Of a DNA stretch of 64,000 nt, positions 11,651 to 22,702 are shown one piece after another. Source of the stretch: Augochlora pura. Lineage: Eukaryota; Arthropoda; Insecta; Hymenoptera; Halictidae. The notes beneath the pieces are model-generated. The model was not told where the DNA came from. It ran no database searches and saw nothing but the letters and a program-made list of their open reading frames with translations. Location of the stretch: the NCBI RefSeq assembly GCF_028453695.1, contig NC_135781.1:14135640-14199639 (forward strand), in the 5' to 3' direction. How positions within the stretch are numbered: the stretch's first letter is position 1; each line of letters begins with the position of its first letter. The translations under genes were made by a program, and so were the position numbers.

Positions 11651-14600
11651 TTTACGTATCTGATTAAATGAATTGAACCTACTTTAGTGAATAAACAAAC
11701 TTATAATCACTACGTCAAATAAAATACTACATAATTGCTACATGAAGCGAAACAAAAAAAATTCTTAAATTTCAAAAAGATGCACCTGTATTTTAGCAGA
11801 GCATCTACAGACGATTGAATTACAAATTTACCACGTATTTTGTAGAATTTAATCTACGGCATTTGCATCTACAGCAGAAGTTAATTAAACCATGCCCATT
11901 TCGATGTCCATATTTCAAATGCATAGAATCCACGACCCAGTGACATGAAATTAATTTTCACAGTAGAGTACGTTCCTAATAATCAAAATAAAATGGTGGC
12001 GCAAGGGGGCCGAGGTGTCACGAGTCATCAGCGAGGCTGACAGTCGGAATCTTGATGGAACGAACCGCCATCCTCCGTTTCGAGGGCGCAAAGTGGGTCT
12101 ATAGCTCGGACCCTTAGCAAGTTTCGCGCTCGTCGTTGCGTCCGATCGACTTCCAGGGCCGACATCGTCGCTCTGTGATAACCTGCGAACTCTCTGGATC
12201 CTGCCAGAGGCGCGGTATAACTTTGTTCCAGGAAGTTCTCGGCCGCAGTTGTAGATCACCTGACTTTCGCGCTGCGGAGCCGCGGGGAAAGGTCGTTTAA
12301 AGTAAAAGTGGCCAAAGGGGTTCGGTGACGGGTTGGCTGGCGCTATCACTTTCGTGAACGAACTTCACGTATCGGATGGTATCGGATCGGATCGGATTGC
12401 CCAGTAGCACAAGTACGCTTAACGATCGTATGAAATACTGGTCGACGACGGGAGTTCAGGTAATGGCGGTTTAACGATCGACCGGATCCTGATTTATCGA
12501 CACTATTTACGAAAGTTCCGGGCGTTTAATGAAATTCGGCTGGCCACCGGTGATAACGCAAAAGCCGTGACGGAGTCGCAACCGCGAAACGTCATTCGAG
12601 CCCCCGTTTTTATCGTGGCAGATTAAAAACAATTCTGAGAAAAATATAAAACTCGATACCCCCACCTCCACCCCTCATCGTGACGTATGCATACGAGTTG
12701 GACAACGCGTTACATAACGCCCGGCTATTAAGTTAATCTATCGAACGATTCCGGCGATGCATCGTCAGTGCGTGTAATTTACTTCCAATCTTCGTTTAAT
12801 TTCATGTCGAGCGTTCTAGATCGCACCGATACGTCGTCGAGGGTACAAGCACGCGAGACTTATGGAATATAAAGTGGAAGTGATTCGTAAAGGAGCTTAG
12901 GGGCATGCCCCTTCTCTCCCTGTGTCATGGTTAGCTTCCTACCCGCGCCGTACCCCCCATTCGATGCCGCACTAAAGATCGAGGGAGGGGAGACCCACGG
13001 GGCACCCCTCTAGCCCACCCCGTAGACGACACTGATTTAAACGATTCTCGATCGTGTTCTTGGTATCATTAATTCTCGATATTTGTCTAGGCGGGACGCT
13101 CCACTATTTCACCGGTTATCCCCGGAGGGATGCACACATAATGTCAAAACGGAATATTTATTGAGATATTTAGGTTAATAAATGGCTCGCCTGATATTTC
13201 TTACTGGACCCTGCAGTCGGTTTTAAGGCTAGCAAAAATTATCATAACGACTTCGTGCGGTACACTCTAATCCTTCTTTACTATTCGGTGTTTGCTTCAT
13301 CACTTGTCCACTTATCATTCGTTTTTAATAGGACCATGGATGGACAGGATTTATGTTTACTGTTATTCACTTACTTATGTTTATTTACTTGCTTTTAAAA
13401 ATATCTTACTTCTCGATGCAATTCGGTTCCACAATGAGTTAGACAATATTGTAAAACTGTAGCGTTTTACGATTTCGAGTTATTACTAAATTATGAAAAT
13501 CAAGTGAGAACGTTGCTAAACACTCCCCATAAAAATCTCGATTTTTAATCACAGATAGGTGAAACACAGCTCCGATTTGCACGACGTTTATATCATTGTC
13601 TATTTTTAACCATGAAGTGTGAGAAATCTGCAGTTTAAATAATCTTTAAACGCTTATAACTAGACTTTGCGCTAATCGATTTCATTGAAATTTTCAGCAT
13701 ATTTTAAATTTTCATTATATACTCGGATGTAAAAGGTTTTTGCCATTATAAGTAATATAAAATAATAACAAAATATTTTAGTCATTATCTAGTACACAGG
13801 ATTTTCTATCATCGTTCGGTCCAATTTTAAAAATAGTCATTACATTCCAAAAATGTCCAAATATTAATGCGAATCATTGTAAGTCATCACTTTCTTTCGT
13901 TCCTACATTTTGATAAGAGAAAAATCAAATTTTGTTTCGATTTAGAAGAAGCGAATAACATCTACATGCGAATTTGACTTGCTGCTATATGTAAAATCTT
14001 GTTATAAATAAACATATTCGGCAACGGCGAGCCAGAGAATAAATCAGTCGCCGCGATCAAACGGTAACGTCTTGAACTGGGACGTAAAAACAACAGAGAT
14101 CCCGACTCTCATGATTTCCTGCAAATACAGAGACAGAAATAGCGTCGCCGGTTAAACGACAAGTTCATCCGCGTGAAGATGGTGCGGCGTTTCCGCGAAC
14201 GTGCTCAAACAAACACGCCGGCTGCGAAAACCAAATATTTTTTTTATTGATTTCGAGCGGGGTCGATCGACACGGAATGCAGTGTGAAAATACGCGGAAA
14301 CAAAGCCTCGCAAAACCGGCACACCCTAAAAGCGTATCAAACTTTTTGCCGGTGTCGCGCGACCCGCTGGACCTGCTCCGCGCAGCAACGAACTGGCCGC
14401 CAGTGAAACAGCGATGGTTAATGCACGATCAGAAAATACGAACAATGTTCAATGGGATTGTTCGACCGTGATGATCGTGTTTTCTTGTCCAAGTGTTTTT
14501 CCAAAGACAAATCGTGCATGCGCCGCCGACTATGGCACCGTTTGTGCGCCCGAAACGCGGGAATTCGTGGCCAACATTTTTCGAAAATGGAAACTTACGG

Positions 14601-15108
14601 GATAGGTATTCTTTCGGTTATCATGCTTTCAAAAACCTACAGAAATTTACGGTGTACACAGTGATTCTCGTTGAACGAAAGAACTCTAACTTATCTGGCG
14701 TTAACTTGCATTGTTTAGCACTTCGATTAGAAAAAGCAGAAATTATTTGCCTAGTTCTCAGAAAACATATTTGCGCTGTCATAGTCAGTATACTGAAAGG
14801 ATGATAATTTCTGTCGAACGGCAAGGGGGATGTTCCGCTTCCTCCACCTAATCTGTATACCCGTAATCACCACTTGTCTATAACCTCACGAAACCCACTA
14901 CTATTGGTAAATAACCAGACCAATAAACTAATCGACGCGAGGAGTAAGGAGGATCGGTCACCACCACCTAATCAAGTCTCTCGTTCAGTGCATAACTCAG
15001 TAGTCAGGAAGCGTTTCCTGGAAATACGGTTATCCAACACCTTTCTTTGCGCCATCTTTTAAGCAACACATAGTACTTGTTGCGAAGACGTGTAAAATTC
15101 AAGAACAC
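11651..15108. other. No gene; scattered repeats and palindromes
   Basis: The 11950-13090 part is GC-rich and CpG-dense with an ATCGG-rich run at 12371-12395. A perfect 14-bp palindrome lies at 12899-12912. Around 13580-13740 the sequence resembles 11420-11530 (shared AATCGATTTCA and AATTTTCA spacing), probably another remnant of the same non-autonomous family. Open frames here, up to 132 codons at 11951-12349 (minus), show no domain. Confidence 0.4.
12899..12912. repeat. 14-bp perfect palindrome
   Basis: AGGGGCATGCCCCT is its own reverse complement. It could bind a dimeric factor, but a single copy gives no functional evidence. Confidence 0.8.
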
Positions 15109-15322
15109 TTAACACTTAGCACTCGAGTAGCGACTCTGAGGCTCCACCGGAAATTGCTAATCATCTTTCGAAATCATTTTGATAGTATCTAATTTGTTTA
15201 TATTTAAACTACCGTAAAATGTCGAATGATTACACGTGCCAAAATCATATAAAATCAAAATACTGTAGAACAGAAAGCAGATTAGATTTCGAGTTGAAAT
15301 TGTCTCGAGTGCAAATAATTAT
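15109..15322 (+). mobile_element. TTAA MITE, family C
   Basis: The left end reads TTAACACTTAGCACTCGAG and continues into a GAGTAGCGACTCTGAGGC segment homologous to that of the 9247 copy. The right end, reverse-complemented, is TAATTATTTGCACTCGAGAC, so the terminal repeats share CACTCGAG and the right TTAA has decayed to ATTA. The length is about 214 bp and the element is non-coding. Comparison with the 9247 copy is what shows that copy to be split. Confidence 0.65.
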
Positions 15323-17916
15323 CTGTTATGTACCTTCTTCTTTTAATATTTATTTCAACAGAATGTTTTGATTGTAACGAGTTCTTGATGTTGCTGTTGA
15401 CGATGTCAAGTGCTCGAATTGATAAATATCGTGTGATCGATTTTACTTATCTATCATGGTTCTACGCGAAGCCGAACAGGTTTACAGTCTGGTAATGTAG
15501 ATCGTGCGCCAGCCGTGATCGTTTTGTCGTAGAATGGAAATTCTGTCCGCTGACGTTGATAGACTGCGTATTACCGCTTCTCATCTTGTACTCGCGCAAT
15601 AACGAGGCAATTATCTGTATCAAGAGACTTGCGACTACCTGCCCTCACCCTTGGGCAGACAGGTTAGTCACGGGGCTAGTGTAGACTGTGCCTCGGGGCT
15701 ATTCGTGGGGAAAGACGTCTGGGAATGCCGAATGAGTATCGTCAACCGAATATCCAACGACTTTCGGAACCCTTACTGAAGGCAAAAGACATATTTTGCT
15801 AAATAATAAATAAAGATCTACGAATTTTACAGGAGGAACTACAAAATGCTCAGATACAGTTCATCGAAACGTTTGAACCCATTTATTTGTTTAAACTTAT
15901 CTTCTCTGTTTAATCTTGATTTATTAGTTTAACCTTTCATTTTCAGAAGCTCTCGAGAAGCGTCTCCTATCGACTTGTTTAACTAGCACATCAAATTAAA
16001 AAATAATCCCCATCGCAAATTGGTAGATGCACTTCATCTGCCATCCAGTATGCCTTCTGACAACACTTCCTCTTCATCTTTGCTCTCGCTGTTAGTAGAA
16101 CATGCTTTCAAACTTGGCGCAAACCTTTTAGGAAGATGCTCTGTTTAAAACTTCATATTTCCGTATTTTAAGCGGGAAATTCGCTTGCGCACCTGTATCA
16201 CCTGTTACACGGAAATCATCGCGCAGAATTAATGAGCCACATAATATTCATCGACTCAGAAACGTAAATCAACGCAAACCTTGTATAGTGTAACAAAAGC
16301 CGTGGAACAATGGAAGCAAAAGAATGAAAAGATGGGTAGACTGTATTCCAATGGATTTCCTTTTTTTACAAATGCTGTAACATGTTTCCTTTTTATCTGT
16401 ATTATTTGTTTGAAACAAGGGCTTGCCTCCATACTGATATTTTATTCATTTACAAAGCATCGTTTAAAGGTGGAACGTTTTTAAAGAATTTTATCTTTTG
16501 AATTGAATTCTTGATTTACTCACAAAAGTCAAGTCCGTGATAAGAGAATTTATCCTTGATTATTCTAATTGCAATCAGGATTTAATTCCTGACCTGCATA
16601 AAATTGAGTTTCTTCTATCCCATAAAGTACGAATATTTATCATGGAATCTAACATTCACGTGTATTTACATACATATCTTTCTTTTTTCTGAAAGACTGC
16701 AATCTTTGCATATAATTTTATTCAGTTTCTTATATGTAAAAGCTAAAAAGAAATAAAGAGTTAAGAAAATCGGTCGTACAATCCATATTTTCCATTGTTT
16801 TGCTTCAACTTGTCTTCTATTTATACTAAAACTTGTTTCTCGCTAAATTCGATGTAGCTAACGTTTTAACGCTAAAGTTTTTGAAGTTTAACAATAAAAA
16901 TCATATCTGCTAAAAGATTCAACGTTTGATTGTAACATGATAGAAAAGAAGAAGAATGAACATAATATATAATAAAAGAAGAAGAAAGAACATAATATAT
17001 AATAAAGGAAGAAGAAATGACATAATTTTGAATAACAACATTTTACCGAATAAAACGAATTCTTTGCAAGCAAGTTACATTCATCGCTTGAAAAATTGAT
17101 CATTCTAGGAGGGAATCTCGCGGACTGAAGCTAAGCGCAATTTCACCGGAAGACGATATTGCCATTCCACGGACAAGTCGGCGATAAGTTGTCCTGGGCG
17201 ATGGCCTGAGATGGATTCGCCGGTGAGGAGCGTGGCACGAGAGGAAAATAAGTCTCATTGCCTCGTTCGAACCGTGTTTATCGTCGCTTACATAACGGCG
17301 TAAGATTGTCCCGTGCGCGCATGCATGGCGTTATTCCCTTCTTTATGAGACCGTTCCCCGGCCCCCTCCTCTCCCCCCTCTCTCCCCCTTCAACCCAGCG
17401 GTTCTCAGTCGGCGGAGTATATTAAACGGGAGTATATTAAAATCCGATGGTAAACACTTGTTTTAGCCGGAGGGGCAGGGGCGACATCGACACCGTTGGT
17501 GGTTGAAGTTAAATTACTTCCGTAACGTTTGAAATGTCACCGGATGAGGATCACTGCGCGGTAGCGTGTTTGTCAGCCCCGGTAGGTGGCTTAATGAAGA
17601 AAGGAAGCTGAATCTCATTAGTCTTCCACGAGGCTGTCTTCACCGCGGCCTGTAAACAACCGAAGCTCCTTCCGTTCCAGTATTTCGTCGCGTTCAGTTT
17701 TCAAACTTCGCGACAATCCGTGCCCGGAGTCGAAATCCTAAATGCGCTTTTCGAGACCAACTTACCGGCTCCTGCGCGACTAGCAATAAAACCTTGCAAA
17801 TTCAAGATTTATACACTTCCCAAAGCCGCCGAGCCGATTTCGCCGAGCTCCAAATACCCTCTCTGTACAAACTGTGCTTGTATTTATTTAAGAAATTATT
17901 TATCTACACCTCGATG
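15323..17916. other. No gene recognised
   Basis: This stretch is mainly AT-rich. A CpG-richer part lies at about 17100-17850 and includes pyrimidine runs near 17360-17400. Open frames are all under 75 codons and carry no domain. Apart from the 30-bp tandem repeat annotated separately, I see nothing. Confidence 0.4.
16942..17033. repeat. 30-bp tandem repeat, three copies
   Basis: A 30-bp unit made of a GAAGAAGAA purine tract followed by CATAATATATAAT occurs three times, with the common CATAAT starting at 16961, 16991 and 17021. The third copy is diverged. Confidence 0.85.
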
Positions 17917-18425
17917 CTAATGGGATTCCTGTAAAAGTAGTATCCAGTGACTATGGCACACTTGTGTCAGTGTCTTTTTCCAAACCTCAAAACATTTGTA
18001 AAATGCATTTCTTGCAATTGCTTTCAGCTCATATAGCGATTTTGTATTTACGTCTTCCATTGTTCCAAACTGGTTTCTTTTTACAGTCTTCGTCAACTTG
18101 GGAAACAGAAGAAAGTCACAGGAAGTTAAATCCAGCGACTACGCTGGTTGAAACATAAATATCGCTTTGTTATTTGCCAAAAATTCACGAACGAACAGCG
18201 AAGCGAGTTTTTAGGTCTTTGGCTGCCATTCGTTTGATATCCAACACGTCAGTAGAAATTCTTTCGCAAGAACCGTATAATATGCTAACTTCTTCAGCAA
18301 GCTTTCTAGTTGTAATTAACAACAATCATTTTCTGAACGCTTTAGACATTTTCATCTAGATTAGATATGCTAGACGGCCCATCATGCTTGTTGTATTCTA
18401 CGTCAAACATAAATTCTTAATTTTT
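17917..18425 (-). pseudogene. mariner-type transposase pseudogene with internal deletion
   Basis: Read on the minus strand, the first part (about 18425-18200) gives HDGPSSISNLDENV and then, after a frame change and stops, TTRKLAEEVSILYGS. These are the linker and helix-turn-helix characteristic of mariner transposases. It runs almost directly into REFLANNKAI (from 18189) and LDLTSCDFLLFPKL, the region of the last catalytic aspartate, and ends at a TAG at 17917-17919. This last 91-codon block is open except for one TAG where the family has a tyrosine. The middle of the catalytic domain, with the first two aspartates, is missing. No terminal inverted repeats were found. The element is inactive. 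Confidence 0.85.
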
Positions 18426-20446
18426 TATTGTACTTGATTTCGTTATTGATTACAAAATTTAATGCAAGTAATTGTTTGTCCCGTCATTTGCACCAATTCA
18501 GATACCGCCGTGTTAATTATACTGCGTGGTACTTGCAATCTGTTAAAGGAAATAACTATAAACCAGAATCAAAGATGGAGCCATTCGAAATTGAATACCG
18601 TGCCAAACTAAACAATTCTAGCAACTATTTGTTGTGCATGATAAGATCAATGGCGCTTTCAATGAACTAGTTTGAAAAGTATGCGTAAAAATTTGTTTCA
18701 TACATTTGTACATAAAAATTGTCTTCTATGTGTTGCAACTTCTGCAGAATATTTTTATGTTATATAAAGATGCCACAGGCTAGAATGAGAAGCAGATTTT
18801 TTAAAAGGATTTCTTGAACTGCACAAAATTTTTTAATCGAGATAATATGTCTAACGGTTAATAGCTAGCCGATTTCAGAATTATGTGCTTCATCGACAAG
18901 TGAAATAATTCCTGATCCGCCGCATCGTGCGCGAAAAGCAACGGAACGTTTCGCATTGACAGAAGGAGAACGCAAAAACGCGAGGAAGTGTGTCAGTTGA
19001 GCACGGTTTTGTAAAGGACTGCGGGGTCACGTAATGCAGCTACTGCAACGTTCCACGGTAGTCAGAGTACGCATACCTAACCGTTTCGCATCCACGTGCA
19101 CACTTCCTAAATCAAATAAATGTTAATCGTTGAATATGGATATTTTCGAGCATCGTAAATCAACGCGAACACGCGAAGAATCTCCCGCGCAATTTCATAG
19201 GAATGGCCAGTGAAATTGTGGGATATAATATACAAACCGAACGCTCGTGCTCGGGAATCCAATTAGACAAATTGGACAGATCTTCGTAATTTTAATTGCA
19301 CGCGTAAATGAAATTAGCGTTATTTAGCAGCTGTAACAAGTCAGCGATTCATGAATATTGAAACAACAAGAAGAAATGATTAGCGGCCGGTCGCTTGTTA
19401 ATGCAAATCGAAGATCTGGTTCTGTATTTTCTTTCACTTTCGCGTCGCGATTGCAAATGCGCAGGCGAGCTCGTTACTGTAATCAGCGTATTACTAATCA
19501 TGCCGAGGTCTCGAAATGTTCCCATTTACGCGCAAGAAAGGATTACGGAAGAAGTCGAACATTATTGAACGTTAAATTACGAGGTACCGGCTGCATGGGC
19601 CGGCCTGCTATTAGTTTATCGGGTTGATTGTAAACTGAAATAATACCAGAGAATCCAGAGCTTGCATCGAGGGTTCCGCTTACCCATTCCATCCCTGCAA
19701 GCCGGATCCAACTGCAACGGTATCCGCATGGAAACGCCAATAAAATATTACAAAGCGCGCAAGTCAACATGCCCGGCGAATAGAAACAAACAAACGGAGA
19801 TTAATATGTTTGCCGGACCGATCAGCCGATTCCACGAAAAAGAATTTTTAAGTTTTGTGTGAACTGCATACAAATTGAAACAGATTAGCCAAGTTAATGC
19901 TCTTCCGTTAATGGTGGAGTGGTTTACGGCGTTTCGAGTGCCTACTGATCTAACTGAAGCGCGGTACTCGAAATATTCGGTTGTTTCGAACATTCTCTCA
20001 CTCTTCTATGCTGTATGAAATAAACACGGTTCATTGTTTAATGCAATGAAAGATCAAATAATGACCCATTTACCTCGCAACAAGGAATGAAACAGTAAAG
20101 CATTATTTGAAATGGTCAGTGCACAAAGCTGCTTTACGATCCGTAATCTTGCGATTAGATTGAGCTTAATTAGATCAAATGAAAGTTGCTTTCATATATG
20201 TGAAGATACTCTGCAACAAATTTAATTCGAGCATATGAAAATAGACCGCACGGAATGCGCGTGTAACATTTATCCAACTGTGGAACAATCTCCACGTGTT
20301 CATGGACGGTCTATTCACTTAAAAACAGTGATTTCTCTATCGTTCAACATTTTCTGTAGCTTAATTTTTGATACCCTAATTAATATTCGACCATCTCTTC
20401 CGTGATAAAAGAATGTATAGTTTTGTTCCGAGAAGAAATCTTCCTT
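18426..20446. other. No gene recognised
   Basis: The sequence is mostly AT-rich. Frames such as 19358-19627 (plus, 89 codons) and 19748-19993 (minus) show no domain. I find no transposon ends in this part, including none for the mariner fragment just upstream. Confidence 0.4.
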
Positions 20447-20661
20447 TTAACCCATTGCATTATAATAACTAGTCAGACTCGTGACGAATATTTCGTATAT
20501 AATTTAATAAATATAACTGCCAATCGTTTCTATTAAATCGAAACAAAATTTGAATCCTCTGTCATCAAAATCTGGGAATAGAAGAAATGGAGGAAATTAT
20601 TAAGGACGAAAGAGTCGTAATTAACGTAATTCTGAAAGACGTAATAGTTCCAGGGGTTTAT
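20447..20661 (+). mobile_element. TTAA MITE, family A, with unoccupied internal TTAA
   Basis: The left end is TTAACCCATTGCATTATAAT, followed by the subterminal motif GAGTCAGACTC. The right end is CAGGGGTTTA (about 20651-20660), a decayed form of GGGGTTAA. Internally the sequence CTATTAAATCGAAA is uninterrupted, which is the point where the copy at 30329 carries element B. This copy therefore supplies the empty site. The length is about 215 bp. Confidence 0.75.
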
Positions 20662-20999
20662 CTAATTTTGATACATGTATGTATGGATCCCTAGCAACCA
20701 GCGCACATTTAATGCATTTAAGTAAAAAGTGAATAGCTGAAACGCAGTACTATTTGGCAGAGCGTGCCTCGCGATAAAAGGAACCATGATTTCTTAAAAG
20801 TAAAAACCGCATCGCAGAAAAAGAGCTTGTTGCAGCGAATCCTTGGAATTCAGGAGACGTTCGACGGTTCTCACGAGTATCGCGTGAAAACGGGCGAAAC
20901 GGTCGTTTCGGCGGCCGCGTTTGCCATCAGCATCCCGCCACGTTTCCGCCATATTGAAACGCGTGGGCCGCATCTCGTCTCATAATGCATTAAATACGT

Positions 21000-21430
21000 C
21001 TTCCTCGGTTATCACGAATGCGGCACGTACATCAGTGCGCGCGCGGGCGCTCGCCCAAGTTTGTCAGATCTTTGACCCGTGATAGCGGGGTCCGGGGTAA
21101 GCCGCACCCGGGCAAAAAAATATCACCGGGCCCCGTTAGACCGGTACGCCCCTGGATCTGCGCGGATCTTCCTCGCGGCGCGGCGTTTCCGCGTGAAGTA
21201 AATTTTCCCGTGCCGGCAGGCAAACGGCGTGGCGCGGCGTGGCGCGGCGCGGCCGCGGCGATCGTGCGTAAGCGTTGCTGCTCATGCAACGCGAAACGTA
21301 GAAGCCACGTGTGGCCGTGTCCGTACACGGGTGCACACAATGCATCGCGGTGCATACACTGGCGCGGGACCGACGTGGTCGTTGCGCGCTACCGCCGCGC
21401 TATCTGATCGCTCGTAACAGCCTCGACGGA
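21000..21430. promoter_or_regulatory. CpG-rich block, possible promoter
   Basis: This is one of the GC-richest blocks in the window, with GGCGCGGC-type repeats at about 21227-21260 including GCGGCCGCGG. All six frames are partly open because stop codons are rare, so the overlapping frames are not evidence of coding. CpG-dense islands in insect DNA often mark promoters or 5' untranslated exons, but I see no convincing TATA box, initiator or donor. Confidence 0.25.
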
Positions 21431-21613
21431 CGATGCATCCAAATGCGTGCCGGCTTTTTGTCCTTACACGCGATTCCTCGCCTTGCTTCTCAGAGTCGTT
21501 CCTCCGCGAATCCATATGACTCTTGTTACCTTCCGGAACGATCTCGAGATGGGTATGAATTTAGGAGTGTACGCACCTTTGATCACTGTCGGAGCGTTGT
21601 AAGTGTCGATATA

Positions 21614-21800
21614 CACTGGAGAGCAAAATTGAGTCAACGCTTCTAAAATTATATTTAAAACTGTACGACTTTTTAAAAACTGATCTGAATAACTTGAGTT
21701 TTTCTGTAAATGTCAAAGGAACAAGTTCACTGTATAATGACAAACATTTTTCTAAATTTTGCTATTACTTGGAATAAAAATGACAACTTTCATTGTCAAC
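21614..21800 (+). mobile_element. Left end of Tc1-like non-autonomous element
   Basis: The terminal sequence CACTGGAGAGCAAAATTGAG follows a TA at 21612-21613. It pairs with the right end at 11623-11648. The interior to about 21790 aligns with 11130-11260. The right end of this copy is not found, so it is truncated or too diverged to trace. Confidence 0.5.
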
Positions 21801-22398
21801 TTTGTGATTTCGGTACATGTAGTTTTCGAAAAACACATCAGTTACGTAAATACAGCGCTGGGTTAAATCCGTAGTCATTTTTACAGAAAGTTGTAGTGCC
21901 AACGTAGCGTCTTAGCGTTGCGTCTCTAAACGCGCAGTCACAGTTCCAGTCACAGTTATAATTGTACTTTACATATTTTCGCGATGGAAGCTTTCCAAAA
22001 TTCGTGTTACAAACACCTAAGAAGGCTGCTGGACCAATTTGAATCTTTCGCAGTGGTATACTTATAGCTATTATCTAGTGCTTAACGAAGCAAAACTTTG
22101 ATGCGCCGTATAGATTTCTTAAGCAACATTTATAAATTCTCAAAAAATGTTGAACAGTTCGAAGATACGAGATTCGTTTGTTTTACGATTATTTTCACAA
22201 ACATGTCGTCACCGGAATATGTTTACCTTGCTGGATGAATCGTAATTCTATTCGAACGGTTGCAACATCCACAAAGATTGTATCGAAAAATGGTAGCTTC
22301 AAGATAAACTTCTCCCACAGGTGAATAGAATTGCGATTAACATTGTTGCGCCTCGATATCTTGAAGGAAATCGACTTTGCCGAATTGTTGACTGCTGT

Positions 22399-22702
22399 TT
22401 AACCATTTGAGCGCCGAGTAGTGCGACTTTAAGCGATTGCTGTGGGCTGCTCACTTCTTATTACAAAGTAAACGGTGGATTGCCCATTTTTTTATCATAA
22501 AGCGCTTGTTGCGCTGACTGAAATTTGAGTTGAAATAATTTGAATGGTGACTGCAAAAACAACAAAATCATATATTTTATGAAATAATAATAACATGAAT
22601 AATATAGAGCTTGGTTGTATGAGAACCCATGTATGCGTTCATAGCCGATGGTTAATGACTTTGCCGAACGCATGCATGAGTTTATAGCGCTGAATGGGTT
22701 AA
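22399..22702. mobile_element. TTAA MITE, family D
   Basis: This 304-bp element lies between TTAA at 22399-22402 and 22699-22702. The ends are TTAACCATTTGAGCGC and, reverse-complemented, TTAACCCATTCAGCGC. Near the right end two inverted segments, ATGTATGCGTTC and GAACGCATGCAT, form a strong stem. The left end shares TTGAGCGCCGA with the 25794 element, so the two families are related. A 70-codon minus-strand frame inside is not a gene. Confidence 0.75.

Larger units (their letters stand above)
20662..22398. other. GC-rich block, then AT-rich sequence
   Basis: A strongly CpG-rich block at about 21000-21430 is described separately. Beyond the Tc1-like end at 21614 the sequence to 22398 is AT-rich and holds nothing I can name. 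A CGCTGGGTTAA at about 21856-21866 resembles the right end of a TTAA element, but no left partner is seen. Confidence 0.4.
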
